Shown here: in pieces, positions 1 to 5,891 of the stretch
How positions within the stretch are numbered: the first letter of the stretch is position 1
Layout of the letters: each line of letters starts with the position of its first letter
Assembly (NCBI GenBank): GCA_002712045.1
Contig: PARX01000008.1
Location: forward strand, 6,911 to 12,801
From: Paracoccaceae bacterium
Lineage (GTDB): Bacteria; Pseudomonadota; Alphaproteobacteria; Rhodobacterales; Rhodobacteraceae
Direction: 5' to 3'
DNA: 5,891 nucleotides
Notes under the pieces: generated by a model
What the model was told of the DNA's origin: nothing
What the model saw: only the letters and a program-made list of their open reading frames with translations
Database searches by the model: none
Program-made: the position numbers and the translations under genes

Positions 1-497
1 CGCATGGATTGTACAGCGCACGCATCCGTTGTTGCTAAAACTTGAGTTCCTTCAGGGATCGAAACAACCTCAGCCGAATGCCACTGAAGGGTGGGAAATA
101 TATCAGGCATACCATCCAGAAACACCCCACTTTGCCCTTCGACTGTTTGGTGAACGTCTAAAATTCCTATTTCTGGGGTTTTTGATGGTACTACCTTTCC
201 ACCAAGAGCTTCGGCAAGCAACTGATGGCCTAAACAAACACCTAAATAAGGCAAACCTTTTTCTTCAACAGCTTTTTTTATAAAGCTTTTTTCATCACAT
301 AACCAAGGATACTTTTCTTCCTCCCAAACATCCATTGGACCGCCCATAACCCATAGCGCATCATAGTTATCAATAAATGGCAGTTCTTCGCCTTCATCAA
401 GCTCCACAGCATCCCAAGTATGACCATCTTCCAATAAGAATTTTCTAAATATGCCAGGGTGCTCTTCTCTAGCGTGCTGTAGAACCAAAATATGCAT
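1..497 (-). CDS. Class I glutamine amidotransferase (GMP-synthase-like GATase1), C-terminus cut by window edge
   Basis: The minus strand is open from an ATG at 497-495 to the window edge, giving 165 complete codons. The product opens with a beta strand (MHILVLQH), has a WVMGGPMDVW segment at residues 49-58, and carries the nucleophile elbow GVCLGHQLLAEALGG at 86-100, with Cys88 as the expected nucleophile. A WHSAE segment at 139-143 matches the substrate-side H-[SG]-[DE] stretch of GMP-synthase-type GATases. The catalytic His-x-Glu pair normally lies further on, in a QFHPE-like motif, so it would be outside this window. Such proteins hydrolyse glutamine or act on gamma-glutamyl compounds; the actual substrate cannot be told, and no synthetase domain is visible. 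The start is supported by a TTAGGT stretch about 8 bases upstream. The gene is divergent from the transporter operon and need not be functionally linked to it. Confidence 0.88.
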   Translation of the reverse strand, partial: MHILVLQHAREEHPGIFRKFLLEDGHTWDAVELDEGEELPFIDNYDALWVMGGPMDVWEEEKYPWLCDEKSFIKKAVEEKGLPYLGVCLGHQLLAEALGGKVVPSKTPEIGILDVHQTVEGQSGVFLDGMPDIFPTLQWHSAEVVSIPEGTQVLATTDACAVQSM

Positions 498-665
498 CGT
501 TAATTACCTAATTTCCAATAACAACATTTAACTTTAATTAACTTAAATGCCAAAAAAACAAAACCCAACCTTTTTCTTTACAGAACATTTTCTTGCAGTA
601 TGGTTTACGCATGGTCAACTAGCTAATTAAGATTCGGAGTAGCGTGTGATCAACTTATAAAATCT

Positions 666-684
666 TGTCACAAAAATAGTGACA
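666..684. promoter_or_regulatory. Perfect 6-bp inverted repeat, candidate operator upstream of the TRAP operon
   Basis: TGTCAC at 666-671 is mirrored exactly by GTGACA at 679-684 across a 7-base AT spacer. It lies 36 bases before the receptor start and just downstream of a TATAAA (656-661) that could be a -10 element, although no convincing -35 box is seen. The position and symmetry suit a dimeric repressor site over the transcription start, but the repeat could also form a small 5'-leader hairpin. No regulator gene is present in the window, so the assignment is inference. Confidence 0.35.
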
Positions 685-703
685 TCCAATGACTCAAATC
701 CAT

Positions 704-710
704 AGGGAGG
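704..710 (+). promoter_or_regulatory. Strong Shine-Dalgarno for the receptor gene
   Basis: AGGGAGG ends 10 bases before the ATG at 721. It is the best ribosome binding site in the window and fixes the receptor start. It is far stronger than the site before the small permease gene, in keeping with high receptor synthesis. Confidence 0.8.
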
Positions 711-720
711 ATATTAGAGA

Positions 721-1806
721 ATGGAACGACGTAAATTTTTAACAAGCGCTGCGCTTGTTGGCACTGGAGCAGCTCTTGCTTCACCAGCACTTGCACAAAG
801 CGTAAAAACAATAACAATAGTATCTACTTGGCCTCGAGACTTTCCAGGCCTAGGCACTTCTGCCCAGCGTCTATGCAGAAGAATTGATGAAATATCTGGT
901 GGTGCTCTAAAAACAGAATACTTTGCAGCCGGTGAAAAGGTTGGGGCATTTGATAGTTTCGATGAGGTTGCTGCTGGAAATTCTGATGCATACATAGCTG
1001 CTGAATATTATTGGGGTGGAAAACACCCAGCATATAACTATTTCACTTCTGTACCTTTTGGGATGACTACACCTGAATGGAATGCTTGGATAAAGTTTGG
1101 TGGTGGTCAAGAACTGTGGGACGAATTAGCGTCTGGGTTCAATTTGAAAGCTCTATCTTGCGGCGGCACAGGTGCTCAATGTGGAGGTTGGTTTAATAAA
1201 GAAATTAATTCACCTGATGATCTACAAGGTCTAAAAATGCGTATTCCCGGCTTAGGTGGAACAGTTATGTCTAAATTAGGTGTTTCTACTGTCTCTTTAC
1301 CAGGTGGCCAAATTTATGAAAATCTCGTTTCAGGTGCTGTTGATGCAACTGAGTGGGTTGGTCCTTATAATGATTATTTCATGAAGTTTTATGAAGCTGC
1401 CAAATATTACTACACTGGCGGAATGCATGAACCTGGTGGTGGTCTTGGATTTGGTATGAATTTAGATTTCTGGAATAACTGTAACGACCATGAGAAAGCA
1501 GTGATTACAGCAGCATGCATGGAAGAAAATGCTGCTCAGCCTGAGGAAGCCATGGCAAATAATGGAACGTATCTTCAGAAATTAGTTGATGAACATGGAA
1601 CACAACTTCGTTCATATAATGATGATGTTTGGGATGCGTTTGGCGAGGCATCAGCAGAAGTTTTTGAAGAGACCCGACAGCATTCTGAAATGGCCGCCCG
1701 AGTAAATGACTCTTATATGGGTGCATTAAGAGATATCGGTGGTTTCAGAGCGATTGCTGAAATAGAGTTTTCGCAGCAACGTAATAGGGTTCTTGGCCTA
1801 ACTTAA
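721..1806 (+). CDS. dctP: TRAP transporter solute-binding protein, DctP family, TakP/FcbT1-like, Tat-exported
   Basis: This 361-residue protein is the periplasmic receptor of the TRAP transporter: it binds the substrate and passes it to the membrane subunits. Residues 3-4 are the twin arginines of a Tat signal (ERRKFL), followed by an Ala-rich hydrophobic stretch and an ALA cleavage site after about residue 25. The mature part shows the TakP-type signature blocks: TWPRDFPGLGT (36-46), AAGEKV (69-74), YYWGGKHPAYNYF (96-108), VPFGM (111-115), GGGQELWDEL (127-136), GLKMRIPGLGGTVMSKLG (170-187, with Arg174 the family's conserved substrate-contacting arginine), LPGGQIYENLVSG (193-205), DATEWVGPYND (208-218, Trp212) and HEPGGGLGFGMN (236-247). 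Length is normal for the family. Characterised relatives bind pyruvate and other 2-oxo acids (TakP) or lactate, so a small monocarboxylate is likely but not proven. The permease genes follow on the same strand, separated by a hairpin. Cys147 and Cys154 are an unusual pair near the binding region. Confidence 0.95.
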   Translation: MERRKFLTSAALVGTGAALASPALAQSVKTITIVSTWPRDFPGLGTSAQRLCRRIDEISGGALKTEYFAAGEKVGAFDSFDEVAAGNSDAYIAAEYYWGGKHPAYNYFTSVPFGMTTPEWNAWIKFGGGQELWDELASGFNLKALSCGGTGAQCGGWFNKEINSPDDLQGLKMRIPGLGGTVMSKLGVSTVSLPGGQIYENLVSGAVDATEWVGPYNDYFMKFYEAAKYYYTGGMHEPGGGLGFGMNLDFWNNCNDHEKAVITAACMEENAAQPEEAMANNGTYLQKLVDEHGTQLRSYNDDVWDAFGEASAEVFEETRQHSEMAARVNDSYMGALRDIGGFRAIAEIEFSQQRNRVLGLT

Positions 1807-1820
1807 TACTTAAGAATATT

Positions 1821-1852
1821 AATAGGGGCTGCTTCTTAAGCTAGCCCCTATT
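1821..1852 (+). terminator. Intercistronic hairpin between receptor and small permease genes (leaky terminator or RNA stabiliser)
   Basis: AATAGGGGCT (1821-1830) pairs perfectly with AGCCCCTATT (1843-1852). The stem can continue after a bulged T1842 with GCTT (1831-1834) against AAGC (1838-1841), closing a CTT loop. The following bases (GTTACATTGTG) are only moderately T-rich, so full termination is doubtful. It starts 14 bases after the receptor stop codon. In TRAP and ABC operons such hairpins often lower transcription into the permease genes or protect the 3' end of the receptor message; that role here is inference. Confidence 0.6.
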
Positions 1853-1902
1853 GTTACATTGTGTTAATATAATTTTGATTACAAACAGGCTTTATAGATC
1901 CA

Positions 1903-2895
1903 ATGAACTCAACAACTACCATCGAGCCTAGCATTGCTACAAGACCCGCTATATTAATTAGGTCAATTGGTTGGTGTAGCTTAAGTTTTTTACTAGGTTT
2001 TATGATTAATAATATTTTATCAATTAGTTATGGCTATCCTGGTGTAATTGAGTCTTTTAAAAATCCTAGCCTAAAAAATATCTTACAGCCTTCTATCTAT
2101 ATTTTATTACTTTTTATTGCAATTTATTGGACCTTTAAGACTTCAAACACTTCACTGCGCAGTGATGCAAATAGAATAACTAATTTTAATGCTTTTATAA
2201 TAAGAGGATGTTTTTTTTCTGTTTTACTTGTTGGTATAACTGATGCCTCGATCGCTTGGCTACGAGTAGAGGGTCTGTTACCAGTACTATTCAACGAAAG
2301 CACAGCATCTGCATTATTACGTTCTGGGTTTATTGGGCCAAATATTCACCTGCCGTTAATAATAGTGGGATTTTTAATAGCAGTTTTTTCCCGCACTCTA
2401 GGGTTTTTATGGCTAGCATTAATGATTGTTGCCGCAGAACTTTTAATTGTAATTTCTAGATTCGTCTTCTCTTACGAACAAACTTTAATGGGGGACTTGG
2501 TGAGATACTGGTATGCAGCTCTTTTTCTTTTCGCTTCTGCCTATACTTTATTTGACGAGGGTCATGTCAGAGTGGATGTGCTGTACTCAACATTTAAGGA
2601 AAAAACAAAAGGCAAAGTTAATGCTTATGGGGCCATACTATTAGGTATGATCACATCTATAACCATCTTCGTTATTTGTTTGTGGTCAAAACAAGCAATT
2701 GTAAATTCCCCAGTCATGAATTTTGAAGTATCTCAAAATGGAACTGCAGGTATGTATATCAAATATCAAATGGCGGCTTTCTTGTTGATTTTTGCTGCAA
2801 CAATGCAAATCCAATTTGTAAGTTATCTTTTTGAAGCGGTTGCCGATCTAAGAAACGAACCCGATAAGCGGGAAATAAAACCTATTTCTCATTAA
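1903..2895 (+). CDS. dctQ: TRAP transporter small permease, DctQ family, with extended N-terminal membrane domain
   Basis: This 330-residue membrane protein ends in a standard DctQ module, the small subunit that pairs with the large permease and helps dock the receptor. Hydrophobic segments lie at about 22-42, 62-80, 98-120, 146-163, 167-189, 201-218, 242-262 and 287-312. The last four form the usual DctQ core, marked by EGHVRVDVLY (219-228), a strong family signature. Typical DctQ proteins have about 160-200 residues and four membrane segments, so residues 1-165 are an addition with about four more. The start is the first possible one: an in-frame TGA sits at 1876-1878 and no other start codon follows it before 1903. 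The Shine-Dalgarno is poor (CAGGC, about 12 bases upstream), suggesting weak translation. The stop codon overlaps the ribosome binding site of the next gene, so the two permease genes are probably translationally linked. Confidence 0.9.
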   Translation: MNSTTTIEPSIATRPAILIRSIGWCSLSFLLGFMINNILSISYGYPGVIESFKNPSLKNILQPSIYILLLFIAIYWTFKTSNTSLRSDANRITNFNAFIIRGCFFSVLLVGITDASIAWLRVEGLLPVLFNESTASALLRSGFIGPNIHLPLIIVGFLIAVFSRTLGFLWLALMIVAAELLIVISRFVFSYEQTLMGDLVRYWYAALFLFASAYTLFDEGHVRVDVLYSTFKEKTKGKVNAYGAILLGMITSITIFVICLWSKQAIVNSPVMNFEVSQNGTAGMYIKYQMAAFLLIFAATMQIQFVSYLFEAVADLRNEPDKREIKPISH

Positions 2896-2898
2896 GGA
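2893..2898 (+). promoter_or_regulatory. Shine-Dalgarno for the large permease, overlapping the small permease stop codon
   Basis: TAAGGA contains the TAA stop of the small permease and ends 6 bases before the ATG at 2905. Ribosomes finishing the upstream gene could restart here, matching the amounts of two subunits that form one complex. Confidence 0.75.
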
Positions 2899-2904
2899 AT
2901 ACCT

Positions 2905-5571
2905 ATGGAACTCTTTTTTCTCGCTATTCTTGTCATAACAATGGCAACAGCTTTGGGTTCTGGGTTTCCTGTTGCTTTTGCCTTACCAGGTTCAGCGATA
3001 ATAACAATTATTCTCGCTGGCATTAGTGGTTTCATATTTAGTGGCGATCCTTCTGCTTTCTTTCATCAAGGAGGTCCATTTCAATGGATATCTTCAGGTG
3101 TAACTAATCTGCGTGGTGTTTACTGGGAAGTTGAAAGAGATACTCTCATAGCTATTCCATTATTCATTTTTATGGGGATAATGCTGCAAAAGTCCAAAAT
3201 AGCTGAAGATCTTCTAGTTACTATGGCTAATTTATTTGGCCCTGTTCCTGGTGGCCTAGGTATTTCAGTGGTTTTTGTTGGGGCTCTATTGGCTGCTACA
3301 ACCGGTATAGTAGGTGCAACAGTAGTTGCAATGGGTCTAATTTCTTTACCAGCTATGCTAAGAAACAATTACTCCCAATCTCTTGCAACTGGGACTATCG
3401 CCGCTTCAGGTACACTGGGCCAAATAATTCCTCCTTCAATCGTTTTAATAATATTAGCAGATCAACTTGGCTCCGCTGCAGATCAAGCAGGGTCTGCAAG
3501 AAAATCGTTATTTAAAGAGGCCACTGGTGAAATCTCAATGCCCAGCATGTTTGATGTTGGTTCCACAAGTGCAGGAGAAATGTTCTTAGGAGCATTGGTC
3601 CCTGGTCTTATCCTTGTTGGTTTATATATGGTTTTTATTCTTGTTTATGCTCTAATTAGACCAAAAGTAGCACCAGCTGTCCGATATGAGGGAAATTTAG
3701 ATATAAAATTTTGGGTAAACGTTCTACTTACTTTAGTACCCCCCCTAGGTTTAATTTTCTTAGTTTTAGGATCAATCATAACTGGCATTGCAACTGTTAA
3801 TCAGGCAGGTGCAATTGGCGCTGGCGGTGCCTTAATTATGGCTGGATATAGACTAACTGAAGGATCAAAAGGAAGATATTACCCAGCCATACTTGCTATA
3901 ATATCTTTGTTGATAATATCATATTGTTTGTCAAATTTTGATATGAATGTAAAAGCTGTAATCGCCACTGGCGCTAATAAGACCGGGATTTGGATAGGAC
4001 TTTTTGGCTCTATTTTACTTATACTTTCATTAATTTGGAGTGGTGTAAGAGTGCTAAATTTAAACAATACAATGCACGAAGTTATGCTTGAAACAGCCAA
4101 AACAACCTCACTCGTATTTATCATTCTATTAGGAGCAGCTGTATTAACCGCTGCATTTCGTGCTTTTGGTGGTGAAGAATTAGTTCGTAATTTTCTTAAT
4201 TCAATGCCAGGTGGATTTTGGGCTAAATTTGTAATTGTTATGGCCGTGATATTTATTCTGGGGTTTTTCCTAGATTTTATAGAAATAGCGGTCGTAGTTG
4301 TTCCCATCGTGGCACCAATTTTATTAGCAGATCCTGCAGCAAACATAACAGCAGTTTGGCTTGGCGTTATGATTGGATTAAACATCCAAACGTCCTTTCT
4401 AACTCCTCCCTTTGGGTTTGCTTTATTTTACTTAAGGGGTGTTGCGCCAATTGCTGTGAAAACTGTATCCATTTATAAAGGTGTAATCGCTTTCATCTGC
4501 TTGCAACTTTTAGCTTTAGCAATAGTTGGTTATTATCCTCAAATGGTAAATTATCTCCCAAATAGAATGAGCTTTCTTTCTGACGCATCACCACCCCCAA
4601 GAAATCCAAAGTTACAAATTTGTTTAGAAGAGTTTGTTACAAAAGAAATTAATCAAAATGAGAAACAAATATTCAAAACAATAGATGTTGCAAATGAAAT
4701 GGAACTTAACTTCTTGCCAAAAAAGCTTAAGAATAATTTAGCAAGCGCCTTCAAATCTGCAGAATTAGCGATCAACTCATTAGATGACATTAAAACCACA
4801 TCTCAAAATGTTATTGAAAAATCTAATCAATATAGGCCACAGCTAACTCATGTAAGACGCCTTGAAAGTGAAATTAGGTGGTATGAAAAAGAAATCAAAG
4901 AACTCGAAAGCTCTTTAAATTATTTAAAGTCTGCTGCTGACCAAAATAAACGGGTCCAAGTAGAGAATAAAATTATTTCTGCTCAAAACATCGTCGCCAA
5001 TATAAAATCCAAGATACCGGAAAATTGGGAAGCTACTTACAAAGCTTTCAACAAATTAACAAAAGCAGAAACTAATGCCAGGCGTAAATATAGAAAGGCT
5101 GCTGATCAATCTTTTTCACCTGTGGCTGACTTTATATTGATACTAGATGCAAATGATTCATATTTTAACGCAAAAGATGAGTTAATCACCCTTAAAGACA
5201 AGATTTTAACAGCTGAGCTTTCTTCACAAGATGCTGAGCTTTTTACTAAAAACTTAAAAACTAAGTTTTCGAAAATCACTGGTGCCACTAAAATTGCTTC
5301 TTCTTTAAGAAAAGTGCAGAAGAATCTAAAACCAGGTAAGGTTAATGTAGCAAAGGCATTAATTGCTTATGAAAAGACGTTCGGATTATATGAAGAGCAG
5401 GCTATCTGGAGATTAGAAGCAGAAAATAAAATAAAAACAGAACTACAAGTATACTTAAATGGAATTTCAGATACTTTGGGGGCCAGGCAAGCAGCAAAAC
5501 TATCTCGTGCCCAAGCATTATATTTAGCTAAATGTAATTCAGGACACAGAGACCTATCTTTAAACTTTTAA
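2905..5571 (+). CDS. dctM: TRAP transporter large permease, DctM family, with inserted membrane segments and a long C-terminal coiled-coil tail
   Basis: This 888-residue protein is the transport-catalysing inner-membrane subunit, which in this family moves substrate with sodium ions by an elevator mechanism. Residues 1-558 carry the DctM fold in two pseudo-repeats. The first contains ATTGIVGATVVAMGLISLPA (131-150) and the hairpin ASGTLGQIIPPS (167-178); the second contains GFFLDFIEIAVVVVPIVAPI (453-472) and QTSFLTPPFGF (495-505). These GxxGxxxPP- and TPP-like elements form the sodium and substrate sites in solved relatives. Usual DctM length is about 425-450 residues. Extra sequence is seen at about 45-79, at 190-221 (polar loop), at 321-389 (two added hydrophobic segments, 327-343 and 362-380) and, most strikingly, after 558: about 330 charged residues with no membrane segment and a clear coiled coil. 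The reading frame is unbroken across the junction. The membrane assignment is very secure; the tail has no recognised function. Confidence 0.93.
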   Translation: MELFFLAILVITMATALGSGFPVAFALPGSAIITIILAGISGFIFSGDPSAFFHQGGPFQWISSGVTNLRGVYWEVERDTLIAIPLFIFMGIMLQKSKIAEDLLVTMANLFGPVPGGLGISVVFVGALLAATTGIVGATVVAMGLISLPAMLRNNYSQSLATGTIAASGTLGQIIPPSIVLIILADQLGSAADQAGSARKSLFKEATGEISMPSMFDVGSTSAGEMFLGALVPGLILVGLYMVFILVYALIRPKVAPAVRYEGNLDIKFWVNVLLTLVPPLGLIFLVLGSIITGIATVNQAGAIGAGGALIMAGYRLTEGSKGRYYPAILAIISLLIISYCLSNFDMNVKAVIATGANKTGIWIGLFGSILLILSLIWSGVRVLNLNNTMHEVMLETAKTTSLVFIILLGAAVLTAAFRAFGGEELVRNFLNSMPGGFWAKFVIVMAVIFILGFFLDFIEIAVVVVPIVAPILLADPAANITAVWLGVMIGLNIQTSFLTPPFGFALFYLRGVAPIAVKTVSIYKGVIAFICLQLLALAIVGYYPQMVNYLPNRMSFLSDASPPPRNPKLQICLEEFVTKEINQNEKQIFKTIDVANEMELNFLPKKLKNNLASAFKSAELAINSLDDIKTTSQNVIEKSNQYRPQLTHVRRLESEIRWYEKEIKELESSLNYLKSAADQNKRVQVENKIISAQNIVANIKSKIPENWEATYKAFNKLTKAETNARRKYRKAADQSFSPVADFILILDANDSYFNAKDELITLKDKILTAELSSQDAELFTKNLKTKFSKITGATKIASSLRKVQKNLKPGKVNVAKALIAYEKTFGLYEEQAIWRLEAENKIKTELQVYLNGISDTLGARQAAKLSRAQALYLAKCNSGHRDLSLNF
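4579..5571 (+). other. C-terminal soluble extension of the large permease (residues 559-888), no recognised family
   Basis: After the last membrane segment (about 525-543), YLPNRMSFL leads into a proline-rich linker (SPPPRNP, 562-568) and then a long Lys/Glu/Asn-rich, mostly helical region. Heptad positions L653, I657, Y660, I664, L667, L671 and L674 follow strict 4-3 spacing, and a second run V686, I690, A693, V697, I700 and I704 does the same. Further amphipathic helices follow up to about residue 870. There is no signal peptide, membrane segment, internal ribosome site or nucleotide-binding motif. Its lysine richness suggests it faces the cytoplasm. Possible roles are oligomerisation, a docking surface or control of transport; all are inference. 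Confidence 0.75.
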
Positions 5572-5640
5572 GGTTAACAAATAAATCTTATTTTAATGCA
5601 GTGTTTATTTTATTATGGTATATGAGCATTAATAAAACTA

Positions 5641-5645
5641 AAGGG
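5641..5645 (+). promoter_or_regulatory. Ribosome binding site of the RNase D gene
   Basis: AAGGG ends 7 bases before the ATG at 5653 and supports that start. The 81-base gap before it is AT-rich and contains only a weak 7-bp inverted repeat (TTAATGC 5593-5599 and GCATTAA 5626-5632, 26-base loop), so neither a terminator after the large permease nor a separate promoter can be called with confidence. Confidence 0.55.
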
Positions 5646-5652
5646 TTAAAGT

Positions 5653-5891
5653 ATGGCCACTAATTTATATAAGCGAGACTTGCCAAACGATTTAGATTTA
5701 GGACCAATTGTAGCAATTGATACTGAAACCATGGGTTTAAACCCAAATCGAGACAGGCTATGCGTCGTTCAATTATCATCTGGAGATGGTAACGCCCACA
5801 TAATCCAAATTGAAAAAGACCAAAAGACAGCGCCAAACCTATGTAAATTACTAGAAAATCATTCTGTTATTAAATTATTTCATTTTGGTCG
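5653..5891 (+). CDS. rnd: Ribonuclease D-like 3'-5' exonuclease, C-terminus cut by window edge
   Basis: The frame is open from ATG 5653 to the right edge, giving 79 complete codons. VAIDTETMGLNP (20-31) is the Exo I motif of DEDD exonucleases, with Asp23 and Glu25 as metal ligands. It is followed by a core strand with the residues RLCVVQLSSGDG (35-46) and by IKLFHFG near the edge, which begins the Exo II region; the Exo II aspartate would lie just outside the window. The N-terminus closely resembles the short RNase D proteins (about 200 residues, no HRDC domain) of alphaproteobacteria, which trim RNA 3' ends such as tRNA precursors. Whether this copy is the short form cannot be seen here. It follows the transporter on the same strand, but its function gives no reason to link it to uptake. 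Confidence 0.9.
   Translation, partial: MATNLYKRDLPNDLDLGPIVAIDTETMGLNPNRDRLCVVQLSSGDGNAHIIQIEKDQKTAPNLCKLLENHSVIKLFHFG

Noticed and set aside
76..80. His140 of the amidotransferase as the catalytic histidine
   Set aside because: Its WHSAE context matches the substrate-side segment that precedes the catalytic HPE motif in GMP-synthase-type GATases; the true catalytic His-Glu should lie beyond the window edge.
29..283. 84-residue open frame on the plus strand
   Set aside because: It lies entirely antisense to the amidotransferase, whose motifs (GVCLGHQLLAEALGG) are unmistakable; it has no ribosome binding site and no protein-like composition.
3879..4385. 168-residue open frame on the minus strand
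   Set aside because: It is antisense to the membrane core of the large permease. Its Ile/Thr-rich composition is what the reverse reading of hydrophobic codons gives, and no independent start signal is seen.
4579..5571. A separate gene downstream of the large permease rather than a tail
   Set aside because: The frame continues without a stop from the membrane core, and no Shine-Dalgarno plus start codon appears near the junction, so a fused protein is the direct reading.
5593..5632. TTAATGC/GCATTAA as a terminator after the transporter operon
   Set aside because: The 7-bp arms are AT-rich, the loop is 26 bases and no T tract follows, so it would not make a stable intrinsic terminator.
1..5891. 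CRISPR array, tRNA, rRNA, insertion sequence or phage element
   Set aside because: No spaced direct repeats, cloverleaf-like sequence, transposase motifs or terminal inverted repeats were seen; the window is almost fully explained by five genes.

Overview
The window holds a complete tripartite TRAP (ATP-independent periplasmic) uptake operon, flanked by the edges of two unrelated genes. The DNA is AT-rich and tightly packed. A Tat-exported TakP-like solute receptor and an RNase D start closely resembling the short alphaproteobacterial form suggest a low-GC alphaproteobacterium, plausibly a marine Rhodobacterales-like or SAR116-like lineage. That placement is inferred from protein character alone.

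Layout: (1) Bases 1-497, minus strand: a class I glutamine amidotransferase whose C-terminus runs off the left edge. (2) Bases 498-720: a divergent intergenic region with the upstream signals of both neighbours, a perfect 6-bp inverted repeat (666-684) and a strong Shine-Dalgarno for the receptor. (3) Bases 721-1806: the DctP/TakP-type receptor. (4) Bases 1807-1902: a gap with a perfect 10-bp GC-containing stem, probably a leaky terminator or RNA-stabilising hairpin. (5) Bases 1903-2895: an unusually long small permease (DctQ) with about four extra N-terminal membrane segments. (6) Bases 2905-5571: a very long large permease (DctM), with a membrane core to about residue 558 and then a 330-residue charged, helical, coiled-coil tail. 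(7) Bases 5572-5652: an AT-rich gap. (8) Bases 5653-5891: the start of a ribonuclease D gene, cut by the right edge.

How the parts work together: the receptor captures a small organic acid in the periplasm (2-oxo acids or a related monocarboxylate by family analogy) and delivers it to the DctQ-DctM membrane complex, which imports it using the sodium gradient. The hairpin after the receptor gene fits a need for more receptor than permease. The most unusual part is the DctM tail: by analogy with other transporters carrying soluble C-terminal domains it could be a regulatory or scaffolding module, but no family was recognised in it.
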